Below the pieces are notes generated by a model, which worked only from the letters and a program-made list of their open reading frames with translations, was not told where the DNA came from and ran no database searches. Source: Pseudomonas orientalis (GTDB lineage Bacteria; Pseudomonadota; Gammaproteobacteria; Pseudomonadales; Pseudomonadaceae). Taken from it: a stretch of DNA of 64,000 bases. Location of the stretch: contig NZ_CP094351.1 of assembly GCF_022807995.1 (NCBI RefSeq), forward strand, positions 5,007,501 through 5,071,500. The letters run 5' to 3'. The first letter of the stretch is position 1. Each line of letters begins with the position of its first letter. A program made the position numbers and the translations under genes. Below, in pieces: positions 50,522 to 58,870 of this stretch.

Positions 50522-53128
50522 ATGCACGAACAATATCAGCCCCGTGAAATAGAAAATGCCGCACAAACCTTCTGGGACGAACAAAAGTCCTTTGAAGTCA
50601 GCGAACAGCCAGGCAAGGAGACGTTCTATTGCCTATCGATGTTCCCTTACCCCAGCGGCAAGCTACACATGGGGCACGTGCGTAACTACACCATCGGCGA
50701 CGTGATTTCCCGCTACCAGCGCATGCTCGGCAAGAACGTTCTGCAACCCATGGGTTGGGACGCTTTCGGCATGCCGGCGGAAAACGCCGCGATGAAAAAC
50801 AACGTGGCGCCCGCCAAGTGGACCTACGAAAACATCGCCTACATGAAGACCCAGCTGCGCAGCCTGGGCCTGGCGGTGGACTGGTCCCGCGAAGTGACCA
50901 CCTGCAAGCCGGACTATTACCGCTGGGAACAATGGCTGTTCACTCGCCTGTTCGAAAAAGGCGTGATCTACAAAAAAAGCGGCACCGTGAACTGGGACCC
51001 GGTCGACCAGACCGTCCTGGCCAACGAGCAGGTGATCGATGGTCGCGGCTGGCGCTCCGGCGCGCTGATCGAAAAACGCGAAATCCCGATGTACTACTTC
51101 AAGATCACCGCCTACGCGGATGAACTCTTGTCGAGCCTCGACGACTTGCCGGGCTGGCCTGAGCAGGTCAAGACCATGCAGCGCAACTGGATCGGCAAAT
51201 CCAAGGGCATGGAAGTGCAGTTCCCGTACAACGTCGACTCGATCGGCGAAGCCGGCGCACTCAAGGTCTTCACGACCCGTCCGGACACCCTGATGGGCGC
51301 GACTTATGTCGCCGTGGCCGCCGAACACCCGCTGGCCACCCAGGCTGCACAGAACAACCCTGAGCTGCAGGCGTTCATCGCCGAGTGCAAGGGCGGCAGC
51401 GTGGCCGAAGCCGACGTCGCCACCCAGGAGAAAAAAGGCCTGCCGACCGGGCTGTTCGTCGAGCACCCGCTGACGGGCGAGAAATTGCCGGTGTGGGTCG
51501 CCAACTATGTGCTGATGCATTACGGCGATGGCGCTGTAATGGCAGTGCCGGCCCACGACGAGCGTGACTTCGAATTCGCCACCAAGTACAGCCTGCCGAT
51601 CAAGTCGGTGGTACGCACCAGCGCGGGCGACACCAACCCGGCCCCGTGGCAGGACGCCTACGGCGAGCACGGCGAGCTGATCAACTCCGGCGAGTTCGAC
51701 GGCCTGGACTTCCAGGGCGCTTTCGACGCCATCGAAGTTGCCCTGATCAAGAAAAACCTCGGTGCCTCGCGCACCCAGTTCCGCCTGCGCGACTGGGGCA
51801 TCAGCCGCCAGCGCTACTGGGGCTGCCCGATCCCGATCATCCATTGCCAAAGCTGTGGCGACGTGCCGGTACCGGAAGACCAACTGCCGGTGGTCCTGCC
51901 CGAAGACGTGGTACCGGACGGCGCCGGTTCGCCACTGGCGCGCATGCCCGAGTTCTACGAATGCAGCTGCCCGAAATGCGGCCAGCCTGCCAAGCGCGAA
52001 ACCGACACCATGGATACCTTCGTGGAGTCCTCGTGGTACTACGCCCGCTACGCCTCGCCGCACTATGAAGGTGGCCTGGTGGAAAAATCCGCCGCCGACC
52101 ACTGGTTGCCGGTGGATCAGTACATCGGCGGTATCGAGCACGCCATCCTGCACCTGCTGTACGCGCGCTTCTTCCACAAGCTGATGCGTGACGAAGGGCT
52201 GGTCAGCTCCGACGAGCCGTTCAAGAACCTGCTGACCCAGGGCATGGTGATTGCCGACACCTACTATCGTCGTGAAGCCAATGGCGCCTACACCTGGTTC
52301 AACCCGGCGGACGTCGAGCTCGAGCGTGACAGCAAGGCCAAGGTCATCAGCGCCAGGCTCAAGTCCGACGGCCTGCCGGTGGAAATCGGCGGCACCGAGA
52401 AGATGGCCAAGTCGAAGAACAACGGCGTCGACCCGCAATCGATGATCGATCAGTTCGGCGCCGACACCTGCCGCCTGTTCATGATGTTCGCCTCGCCGCC
52501 CGACATGAGCGCCGAATGGTCCGACTCCGGCGTCGAAGGCTCGCACCGCTTCCTCAAGCGCGTCTGGCGCCTGGCCCATGCCCACGTCAGCCAGGGCTTG
52601 CCGGGCAAGCTGGACGTCGCGGCCTTGAATGATGAGCAGAAAGCCATTCGTCGCAGCACCCACCTGGCCATCCGCCAGGCCAGCCAGGACGTAGGGCAGA
52701 ACCACAAGTTCAACACCGCCATCGCCCAGGTGATGACGCTGATGAACGTGCTGGAAAAAGCCCCGCAGGCCACGGCACAGGATCGCGCATTGATCCAGGA
52801 GGGCCTGGAAACGGTGACCCTGCTGCTGGCGCCGATCACGCCGCACATCAGCCACGAACTGTGGAACCGCCTGGGCCACAGCGGCGCCGTCATCGACGCC
52901 CGCTGGCCGGTGCAGGATGACAGCGCGCTGGTACAGGACACCCTGCAGTTGGTGATTCAGGTCAATGGCAAATTGCGCGGCCAGATCGACATGCCGGCCA
53001 GCGCGAGCCGTGAAGAAGTCGAAGCCGCTGCACGCTGCAACGAGAACGTGCTGCGCTTTACCGAAGGCCTGACGATCCGCAAAGTGATCGTAGTGCCCGG
53101 AAAACTGGTCAATATCGTCGCCAGCTAA
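50522..53128 (+). CDS. leuS: Leucyl-tRNA synthetase
   Basis: Class I aminoacyl-tRNA synthetase for leucine, 868 residues (E. coli 860). The HIGH motif is PYPSGKLHMGH (residues about 42-52) and KMSKS is KMAKSKNNG (near 627). The CP1 editing domain includes TTRPDTLMGATYVAVAAEHPLA (near 250). A zinc-ribbon-like CQSCGD ... CSCPKCG stretch and a C-terminal anticodon domain follow. The ATG at 50522 begins the canonical MHEQYQPREIE. The 260-base gap upstream (50262-50521) should hold the promoter; I see no T-box or leader peptide. Confidence 0.98.
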   Translation: MHEQYQPREIENAAQTFWDEQKSFEVSEQPGKETFYCLSMFPYPSGKLHMGHVRNYTIGDVISRYQRMLGKNVLQPMGWDAFGMPAENAAMKNNVAPAKWTYENIAYMKTQLRSLGLAVDWSREVTTCKPDYYRWEQWLFTRLFEKGVIYKKSGTVNWDPVDQTVLANEQVIDGRGWRSGALIEKREIPMYYFKITAYADELLSSLDDLPGWPEQVKTMQRNWIGKSKGMEVQFPYNVDSIGEAGALKVFTTRPDTLMGATYVAVAAEHPLATQAAQNNPELQAFIAECKGGSVAEADVATQEKKGLPTGLFVEHPLTGEKLPVWVANYVLMHYGDGAVMAVPAHDERDFEFATKYSLPIKSVVRTSAGDTNPAPWQDAYGEHGELINSGEFDGLDFQGAFDAIEVALIKKNLGASRTQFRLRDWGISRQRYWGCPIPIIHCQSCGDVPVPEDQLPVVLPEDVVPDGAGSPLARMPEFYECSCPKCGQPAKRETDTMDTFVESSWYYARYASPHYEGGLVEKSAADHWLPVDQYIGGIEHAILHLLYARFFHKLMRDEGLVSSDEPFKNLLTQGMVIADTYYRREANGAYTWFNPADVELERDSKAKVISARLKSDGLPVEIGGTEKMAKSKNNGVDPQSMIDQFGADTCRLFMMFASPPDMSAEWSDSGVEGSHRFLKRVWRLAHAHVSQGLPGKLDVAALNDEQKAIRRSTHLAIRQASQDVGQNHKFNTAIAQVMTLMNVLEKAPQATAQDRALIQEGLETVTLLLAPITPHISHELWNRLGHSGAVIDARWPVQDDSALVQDTLQLVIQVNGKLRGQIDMPASASREEVEAAARCNENVLRFTEGLTIRKVIVVPGKLVNIVAS

Positions 53129-53137
53129 ATCGGATCG

Positions 53138-53161
53138 GGCGCAGGGCTCAAGCCCTGCGCC
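53138..53161 (+). terminator. Hairpin between leuS and lptE
   Basis: GGCGCAGGGCT and AGCCCTGCGCC form an 11-base perfect inverted repeat 10 bases after the leuS stop. No T tract follows, so it may be an RNA-stabilising or partial termination hairpin. Confidence 0.55.
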
Positions 53162-53217
53162 GAACTAAACCTTCAGGGCCTCGATACGGCCCGCCTGGTT
53201 TCAAGGGGAGCAACAAC

Positions 53218-53823
53218 ATGATCAAACGCAATCTGCTGGTAATGGGCCTGGCCGTTCTGTTGAGCGCTTGCGGCTTCCAGCTGCGCGGCACCGGCACCAA
53301 TGAGCTGTCGCTCAAGGAACTCGACGTCAGCGCACGTAACGCCTACGGCGAAACCGTGACGCAACTGCGTCAGAGCCTGGAAAACAGCGGCGTGCACGTC
53401 TATTCCGGCGCCACCTACAAGCTGAACCTGGTCGATGAGCGCGAAACCCAGCGCAACATCAGCTACGCCAGTGCCGGTCGCGCGTCCGATATCGAGTTGG
53501 CCACCACCGTCAACTTCGAAATACAGGGCCGCGATAACTTGCCGCTGATGGGTGACAAGATCCAGGTGCAGAAAGTTGTGAGCCACGATGGCAACAACCT
53601 GGTGGGTTCGGACTCGGAGACCCTCCAGGTGCGCAAGGAGATGCGTCGTGATCTGATCCAGCGCATGATGACTCGCCTGCAACTGCTGACCCCGGAAAAA
53701 CTCGCGGAGCTGCAGCAGATCGCCGACAACAAGGCCAAGGCTGACGCCGACGCCCTGAAGGCTGCGCAAGAGTATGAAGACAACACGCCGAAACAGTCGC
53801 CTGTTGAAGTGCCTGTCGAGTAA
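53218..53823 (+). CDS. lptE: LPS-assembly lipoprotein LptE
   Basis: Outer-membrane lipoprotein that plugs LptD in lipopolysaccharide export. The 201-residue protein has the lipobox LLSAC (Cys17 before GFQLRGTGT) and the LptE core SLKELDVSARNAYGETVTQLRQSLENSGVHVY. A Lys/Ala/Asp-rich C-terminal helix (about 155-201) is common in Pseudomonas LptE. GGGG before the ATG serves as ribosome-binding site. The leuS-lptE-holA order is conserved across gamma-proteobacteria. Confidence 0.95.
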   Translation: MIKRNLLVMGLAVLLSACGFQLRGTGTNELSLKELDVSARNAYGETVTQLRQSLENSGVHVYSGATYKLNLVDERETQRNISYASAGRASDIELATTVNFEIQGRDNLPLMGDKIQVQKVVSHDGNNLVGSDSETLQVRKEMRRDLIQRMMTRLQLLTPEKLAELQQIADNKAKADADALKAAQEYEDNTPKQSPVEVPVE

Positions 53824-53827
53824 GCCA

Positions 53828-53852
53828 AACGGGGCGCTCCTGGCGCCCCGTT
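53828..53852 (+). terminator. Hairpin between lptE and holA
   Basis: AACGGGGCGC/GCGCCCCGTT with a 5-base loop, 5 bases after the lptE stop. A T-poor tail suggests partial termination before holA, which starts 10 bases later. Confidence 0.6.
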
Positions 53853-53862
53853 CGCCCTGCCT

Positions 53863-54900
53863 ATGAAACTCGCCCCCGCCCAACTCGCCAAACACCTGCA
53901 AGGTGGCCTCGCGCCTGTCTATATTGTCAGCGGCGATGACCCGTTGCTGTGCCAGGAAGCGGCCGATGCGATTCGCTCGGCGGCGCGCCAGCAAGGTTTC
54001 GACGAACGCCAAGTGTTCAGTGCCGACGCCAGTTTCGACTGGGGAACGTTGCTGCAAGCCGGCGCGAGCATGTCGCTGTTTGCCGAAAAACGCCTGCTGG
54101 AACTGCGCTTGCCCTCGGGCAAGCCGGGCGATAAAGGCGCGGCAGCGTTGATCGAATATTGCTCGCGCCCTGCTGAAGATACGGTGTTGCTGATCAGCCT
54201 GCCCAAGCTCGATGGCAGTGCGCAGAAGACCAAATGGGGCAAGGCCCTGGTGGAAGGTCCGCAGAGCCAGTTCATTCAGATCTGGCCGGTGGACAGCAGC
54301 CAGCTGCCGCAGTGGATTCGTCAACGCCTGTCACAGTCGGGGCTGTCGGCCACGCAAGAGGCCGTCGAGCTGATCGCCGCCAGGGTTGAAGGCAACCTCC
54401 TGGCTGCCGCCCAGGAGATCGAAAAACTCAAGCTGATGGCCGAAGAGGGGCAAATCACTGTCGAAACCGTCCAAGGCGCGGTGGCTGACAGTGCTCGGTT
54501 CGATGTATTCGGGCTGGTGGATGCGATCCTCAACGGCGAACCCGCCCACGCCTTGCGCATGCTCGAAGGGCTGCGCGGCGAGGGTGTGGAACCGCCGGTG
54601 ATTCTCTGGGCCCTGGCCCGGGAGCTGCGGGTACTGGCCAATATTGCCTTGCAATACAGTCAGGGCACGCCGCTGGACAAATGCTTCAGCCAGGCCCGAC
54701 CGCCGGTGTGGGACAAGCGCAAGCCCCTGATGAGTAAGGCCCTGCAACGGCACTCGGCGCAACGCTGGGCGCAATTGCTGCTGGAAGCGCAGCGCATCGA
54801 TGCGCAGATCAAGGGCCAGGCGGCCGGTTCGCCGTGGATGAGCCTGAGCCGCTTGTCGCTGCTGATGGCCGGCCAGCGCCTGGCGCTGCCTGCAGAGTAA
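53863..54900 (+). CDS. holA: DNA polymerase III delta subunit
   Basis: Clamp-loader subunit that opens the beta clamp, 345 residues (E. coli 343). The N-terminal domain starts MKLAPAQLAKHLQGGLAPVYIVSGDDPLLCQEAADAIR. It holds the clamp-contact region FDERQVFSADASFDWGTLLQAGASMSLFAEKRLLELRLPSGKPG, followed by the collar domain. It directly follows lptE. A REPIN stands after the gene. Confidence 0.96.
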   Translation: MKLAPAQLAKHLQGGLAPVYIVSGDDPLLCQEAADAIRSAARQQGFDERQVFSADASFDWGTLLQAGASMSLFAEKRLLELRLPSGKPGDKGAAALIEYCSRPAEDTVLLISLPKLDGSAQKTKWGKALVEGPQSQFIQIWPVDSSQLPQWIRQRLSQSGLSATQEAVELIAARVEGNLLAAAQEIEKLKLMAEEGQITVETVQGAVADSARFDVFGLVDAILNGEPAHALRMLEGLRGEGVEPPVILWALARELRVLANIALQYSQGTPLDKCFSQARPPVWDKRKPLMSKALQRHSAQRWAQLLLEAQRIDAQIKGQAAGSPWMSLSRLSLLMAGQRLALPAE

Positions 54901-54928
54901 TCCTCTATCAGCAAAACCGCAGGTCTAA

Positions 54929-55017
54929 TGTGGGAGGGGGCTTGCCCCCGATAGCGGAGTGTCAGGGTCATATATGCCGCTGATACACCGCTATCGGGGG
55001 CAAGCCCCCTCCCACAT
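54929..55017. repeat. REPIN
   Basis: Inward-facing GGGGGCTTGCCCCCGAT pair starting about 28 bases after holA. It occupies most of the gap before the arfA promoter. Confidence 0.9.
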
Positions 55018-55050
55018 TTTGACCGTGTAACTTCCTACAGATTGCCGGGC

Positions 55051-55079
55051 TTTACAGCGGCTCAACTTCGGTAGATTAT
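55051..55079 (+). promoter_or_regulatory. Promoter of arfA
   Basis: TTTACA and GATTAT with a 17-base spacer, 37 bases before the arfA ATG; fair matches to sigma-70 hexamers. Confidence 0.45.
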
Positions 55080-55115
55080 TTTCGCCGCTCCACCCATCCA
55101 ACGAGAGACCCGACC

Positions 55116-55280
55116 ATGAGCAAAAAGCCATCCAAGCATGGCCCGAACAAGGCCAAATCCATCATCGCCCAGCCACTGTTCCGCAGCCGTCAGGAACGCG
55201 CCGGCAAGGGCAAAGGCAGCTACCGCCGCGAAGCCTTCCAGTCTGACAGCTGGGAGGCTTCTTACTTTCTGGCTGCCTGA
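55116..55280 (+). CDS. arfA: Alternative ribosome-rescue factor ArfA
   Basis: A 54-residue basic protein that with release factor 2 frees ribosomes stalled on mRNAs lacking a stop codon when trans-translation fails. The sequence MSKKPSKHGPNKAKSIIAQPLFRSRQERAGKGKGSYRRE matches the E. coli ArfA core (PLFRQRV...KGKGSY), and the later SWEAS corresponds to its NWEAS. It ends soon after, whereas E. coli ArfA has a hydrophobic tail. A 12-base-pair hairpin lies inside the coding region (55230-55261). In E. coli a comparable hairpin causes transcript cleavage, so that active ArfA is made from stop-less mRNA controlled by tmRNA. Confidence 0.88.
   Translation: MSKKPSKHGPNKAKSIIAQPLFRSRQERAGKGKGSYRREAFQSDSWEASYFLAA
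55230..55261 (+). promoter_or_regulatory. Intragenic arfA hairpin
   Basis: GAAGCCTTCCAG pairs with CTGGGAGGCTTC (12 pairs, one G-U) around the loop TCTGACAG, covering codons about 39-49 of arfA, and TTACTTTCT follows. In E. coli the equivalent hairpin is an RNase III site, and in some bacteria it acts as a terminator. Either would yield truncated, stop-less arfA mRNA. Confidence 0.75.
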
Positions 55281-55342
55281 AGGCAAGCGCCCCTCTGGCA
55301 TGATAAGGTCTGCACTTGATTTGTAACCCCCTGGACCTGTGC

Positions 55343-56668
55343 ATGCCCTCTAGTCTTTCCCGTCGCTGGCACCTTCGCCAGTTGATTGCTGCCTCCAGCC
55401 TCATTCTGCTTGTCGCCTGCGCGGAAAAACCCACCGCTGCGGACGCTCAACCCCTGCCCACGCTCAAGACCGCACCGGCTATCGCACCTGCCGTCGTCGC
55501 GCCGTTGGCGGTGGATAACCTGGACATCCAACCGACCCAGACCTTCGCCGAATGGCAGGCCGGCTTTCGTGCGCAGGCCCTGCAAGCCGGGATCACGGCC
55601 GAGGTCTTCGATAATGCCTTCGCCGGCGTCAGCCCGGACATGGCCGTGATTCGCGCCGACCGCAGCCAGCCGGAGTTTTCCCGGCCGGTGTGGGAATACA
55701 TCGATGGCGCGCTGTCGCCGCTGCGCGTGCGCAACGGTCAGGCGTTGCTGGTGAAATACGCCGATATCCTGCAGCGCATCGAGGAGCGTTATGGCGTTGA
55801 TCGCCAGGCACTGGTCTCGGTGTGGGGCATGGAAAGCAACTTCGGCCAGTTCCAGGGCAATAACTCGGTGATCCGCTCCCTCGCGACCCTGGCCTATGAA
55901 GGCCGCCGCCCGGCGTTTGCACAGGCGCAACTGCTGGCGGCGCTGCAGATCATCCAGCACGGCGATATCCCGGCCGACCAGATGAAAGGCTCCTGGGCCG
56001 GCGCGATGGGCCAGACCCAATTCATACCCACCACCTACAACACCCACGCGGTGGACTTTGACGGTGACGGTCGCCGCGATATCTGGAACAGCCCGGGTGA
56101 CGCCCTCGCCTCCACCGCCCATTACCTGCAAAGCTCCGGTTGGCAGAAGGGCCAACCGTGGGGCGTCGAGGTGCAGCCACTGCCCTCGGGCTTCGACTTT
56201 TCCCTGGCCGATGGCGGCATCCGCAAGACCGTGGCCGAATGGCTGAAACTGGGCATCCAGCTGCCGCCCGGCACGAGCCTGCCAGCCAACGTCGAGCAAC
56301 TGTCCGCCGCCCTGTTGTTGCCCGCCGGCTACCGTGGCCCGGCGTTCCTGGTGCTGGATAACTTCCGCGCGATCCTCAAGTACAACAACTCATCGTCCTA
56401 TGCACTGGCCGTTGGCCTGCTGTCGGAGCGCTTTGGTGGCGGTGGGGTGATTCGCGGAAGCTGGCCGAAGGATGAGCTGCCGCTGAGCCGCTCGCAACGT
56501 ATCGACCTGCAGACGGCGCTCAGCGCCAAAGGTTATGACGCGGGCAATGCCGACGGGATCATCGGCGCCAACACGCGCAAGGCGATTCGGGCGGCGCAGC
56601 AAGCGTTGGGCTGGCCGGCGGATGGGTATCCGACGGTGAAGTTGCTGGAGGCGCTGCAAAGCCGATAG
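55343..56668 (+). CDS. Lytic murein transglycosylase, MltB family with PG-binding domain
   Basis: Outer-membrane lipoprotein transglycosylase of 441 residues. The lipobox LLVAC (Cys27) follows a basic start. The SLT_2 catalytic domain (about 65-370) shows the active Glu in VSVWGMESNFGQFQGNNS, the conserved GSWAGAMGQTQFIPTTY and VDFDGDGRRDIWNSPGDALAS. A C-terminal PG_binding_1 domain (about 378-440: LSAKGYDAGNADGIIGANTRKAIRAAQ) anchors it to the wall. The start at 55343 fits the lipoprotein signal. It belongs to the SltB2/SltB3 type of Pseudomonas enzymes. Confidence 0.92.
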   Translation: MPSSLSRRWHLRQLIAASSLILLVACAEKPTAADAQPLPTLKTAPAIAPAVVAPLAVDNLDIQPTQTFAEWQAGFRAQALQAGITAEVFDNAFAGVSPDMAVIRADRSQPEFSRPVWEYIDGALSPLRVRNGQALLVKYADILQRIEERYGVDRQALVSVWGMESNFGQFQGNNSVIRSLATLAYEGRRPAFAQAQLLAALQIIQHGDIPADQMKGSWAGAMGQTQFIPTTYNTHAVDFDGDGRRDIWNSPGDALASTAHYLQSSGWQKGQPWGVEVQPLPSGFDFSLADGGIRKTVAEWLKLGIQLPPGTSLPANVEQLSAALLLPAGYRGPAFLVLDNFRAILKYNNSSSYALAVGLLSERFGGGGVIRGSWPKDELPLSRSQRIDLQTALSAKGYDAGNADGIIGANTRKAIRAAQQALGWPADGYPTVKLLEALQSR

Positions 56669-56688
56669 ATCTGCTTAGGGCAACTACC

Positions 56689-56759
56689 GCCATCGGGGGC
56701 AAGCCCCCTCCCACATTTTGAAATGCATTCCAAGTGTGGGAGGGGGCTTGCCCCCGATA
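56689..56759. repeat. Outward REP pair
   Basis: REPs in reverse order (CGCCATCGGGGGCAAGCCCCC first, then TTTTGAAATGCATTCCAAG, then TGTGGGAGGGGGCTTGCCCC). It has the same layout as 18530-18607 and 21537-21616 but a different linker. It lies between the convergent transglycosylase and carboxypeptidase genes. Confidence 0.85.
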
Positions 56760-56777
56760 GGATCTGGCAGGCGACCA

Positions 56778-57695
56778 CTATTTACAGACTACATCCTGCT
56801 CCAGCACCACCCGCTGTTCCCCCGCATCCAACCGCACCAGCGCGCCCATCGGCAGCGTCAGGTTCGGATCGCAATGCCCACTGCGCCAGCCAGCCAGCAC
56901 CGGAATGCACAGCGGCTCGAAGGTCTGTTTCAACAGTCGTTCAAGCGCCACCTGATCCACACCGGCCACATCCCCCACCAATACCCCCGCAACCTGATCG
57001 AGCTTGCCCGCCAGGCGCAGGTGCGTCAGGAGGCGGTCGATGCGATAGAGCGGCTCATTGACGTCCTCGATAAACAGGATGATGCCTTCGGCGTCAATTT
57101 CATAAGCGGTGCCCATCACCGCCGCAATCATTGATAAGTTACCGCCCAGCAAGCGACCGCAGGCGATGCCTGGCTCGATGGTGGTCAAGGGGTAGGCCAC
57201 CGGGTGCGCGAGCACACTGCCGGCGCCCAGCTGGCCACGCAACAGGCTGAACAGCGAGGACTCGGTAGGTGGTTGCTTGTCACCGAGCAGGTCTGCATTG
57301 AGCATCGGCCCGTGGAAAGTGACGAAGCCGGCGTAGCGGTTGATCGCCAGATGCAAGGCGGTGATGTCACTGTAGCCGACGAAGGGCTTGGGGTTGGCGC
57401 GCAGCAGGTCGAAGTCCAGTGCGTCGAGCAAGCGTGGCGTGCCGTAGCCGCCGCGCAGGCAGAAGATGGCATCGATTTTGGGATCGGCGAAGGCGGCGTG
57501 AAGGTCGCGCAGGCGCACTTGATCGCTACCGGCGAGGTAGCCATCGCGTTCGTACACACCGGGAAAAATGCGCAGCTCGTAGCCACGGGTGCGCATCCAC
57601 TGCCCGGCTTTTTCGACGTCCAGCGCGGCTGGGCCGGCGGGGGCGATCAGGCCAATGGTGCCTTCGAGGCGCAATGCGGGTACGGGGGCTGTCAT
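56778..57695 (-). CDS. ldcA: LD-carboxypeptidase (peptidase family S66)
   Basis: Cytoplasmic serine carboxypeptidase that removes the terminal D-Ala from recycled murein tetrapeptides. The 305-residue protein shows IGLIAPAGP at the start, FCLRGGYGTPRLLD, the nucleophile Ser in VGYSDITALHLA (near residue 107), GGNLSMIAAVMGT, IILFIEDVNEPLYRIDR (catalytic Glu) and GHCDPNLTLPMG (catalytic His). It fits functionally with the transglycosylase gene convergent to it. Confidence 0.94.
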   Translation of the reverse strand: MTAPVPALRLEGTIGLIAPAGPAALDVEKAGQWMRTRGYELRIFPGVYERDGYLAGSDQVRLRDLHAAFADPKIDAIFCLRGGYGTPRLLDALDFDLLRANPKPFVGYSDITALHLAINRYAGFVTFHGPMLNADLLGDKQPPTESSLFSLLRGQLGAGSVLAHPVAYPLTTIEPGIACGRLLGGNLSMIAAVMGTAYEIDAEGIILFIEDVNEPLYRIDRLLTHLRLAGKLDQVAGVLVGDVAGVDQVALERLLKQTFEPLCIPVLAGWRSGHCDPNLTLPMGALVRLDAGEQRVVLEQDVVCK

Positions 57696-57725
57696 CCATG
57701 GTCTCCCTGATTAATACGCAACGAA

Positions 57726-57815
57726 TGTGGGAGGGGGCTTGCCCCCGATGGCGGCTTGGCAGCCAATACTCAAGGGACTGACACACCGCAATCGGGGGCA
57801 AGCCCCCTCCCACAT
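57726..57815. repeat. REPIN
   Basis: Inward-facing GGGGGCTTGCCCCCGAT pair between lipA (downstream end) and the start of ldcA. It occupies most of the 148-base gap, so the ldcA promoter must overlap or adjoin it. Confidence 0.9.
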
Positions 57816-57843
57816 TGGACCTGCGGTGTTACACAAACCTTTA

Positions 57844-58869
57844 TTAAGAAACCAGGCTCGCCTTGACCAGCTTGGCCTGTTCATCGGCGTGATACGAAGA
57901 CCGTACCAGCGGGCCCGAGGCGACGTTCTTGAAGCCCATCTTGTAGCCTTCCTCGGCGAACCAGGCGAAGGTGTCCGGGTGCACGAAACGCTGCACCGGC
58001 AAGTGGCTGCGGGACGGTTGCAGGTACTGGCCCAGGGTCAGCATGTCGATGTCGTGCTCGCGCATGCGCTTCATGACTTCGATGACTTCTTCGTCGGTTT
58101 CGCCCAGGCCCAGCATCAGGCCGGACTTGGTCGGAATGTGCGGCATCATCTGCTTGAATTTCTGCAGCAGGGTCAGCGACCACTGGTAATCCGAACCCGG
58201 ACGCGCAGCCTTGTACAGGCGCGGCACGGTTTCCAGGTTGTGGTTGAACACATCCGGCGGCTCGGCGGCAGTGATTTGCAGCGCCACGTCCATGCGCCCA
58301 CGGTAGTCGGGCACCAGGGTTTCGAGCATCACGTTGGGCGACAGTTTACGGATTTCGCGGATGCAGTCGGCAAAGTGCTGGGCACCGCCGTCACGCAAGT
58401 CGTCACGGTCCACCGAGGTGATCACTACGTATTTGAGTTTCAAGTCGGCGATGGCGATGGCCAGGCTTTGCGGCTCGTTGACGTCCAGCGGCTTCGGCCG
58501 GCCGTGACCCACGTCGCAGAACGGGCAACGACGGGTGCAGATGTCACCCATGATCATGAAAGTGGCGGTACCGCCGGAGAAGCATTCACCCAGGTTCGGG
58601 CAGGACGCTTCTTCGCACACGCTGTGCAGCTTGTGTTTGCGCAGCAGCGCCTTGATACGGTCGACTTCCGGCGAGACCGGGATACGCACGCGAATCCAGT
58701 CGGGCTTTTTCGGCAGTTCGGTGGTCGGAATGATCTTCACCGGGATGCGTGCAACCTTCTCGGCGCCGCGCAGCTTGACGCCGGCTTCCACCTTGGCACG
58801 CGGGGCCGGGGCTGGACGCTCGGTGATGTCCAGCGTCGGGATCATGGTTTGCACAACATCAGTAGTCAT
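57844..58869 (-). CDS. lipA: Lipoyl synthase
   Basis: Radical-SAM enzyme inserting two sulfurs into octanoyl groups on lipoyl domains, 341 residues. The auxiliary cluster motif is CEEASCPNLGEC (CxxxxCxxxxxC, near 99-110) and the radical-SAM motif is CTRRCPFCDV (CxxxCxxC, near 125-132). The C-terminal RSSYHAD supplies the conserved Arg-Ser-Ser ligand to the auxiliary cluster. It lies one base beyond the lipB stop, in the same transcript. Confidence 0.97.
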   Translation of the reverse strand: MTTDVVQTMIPTLDITERPAPAPRAKVEAGVKLRGAEKVARIPVKIIPTTELPKKPDWIRVRIPVSPEVDRIKALLRKHKLHSVCEEASCPNLGECFSGGTATFMIMGDICTRRCPFCDVGHGRPKPLDVNEPQSLAIAIADLKLKYVVITSVDRDDLRDGGAQHFADCIREIRKLSPNVMLETLVPDYRGRMDVALQITAAEPPDVFNHNLETVPRLYKAARPGSDYQWSLTLLQKFKQMMPHIPTKSGLMLGLGETDEEVIEVMKRMREHDIDMLTLGQYLQPSRSHLPVQRFVHPDTFAWFAEEGYKMGFKNVASGPLVRSSYHADEQAKLVKASLVS

Positions 58870-58870
58870 A

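Noticed and set aside
50663..52879. A 738-codon open frame antisense to leuS, and similar long antisense frames opposite quiC, hrpB, the NCS2 permease gene and others
   Set aside because: They mirror high-G+C coding regions of certain genes, lack ribosome-binding sites, and give translations rich in His, Gln, Arg and Gly with no family features.
5723..57815. Spaced repeats that might be CRISPR
   Set aside because: The copies are scattered over 52 kb, are palindromic pairs with REP sequences, and have no regular spacer array or cas genes.
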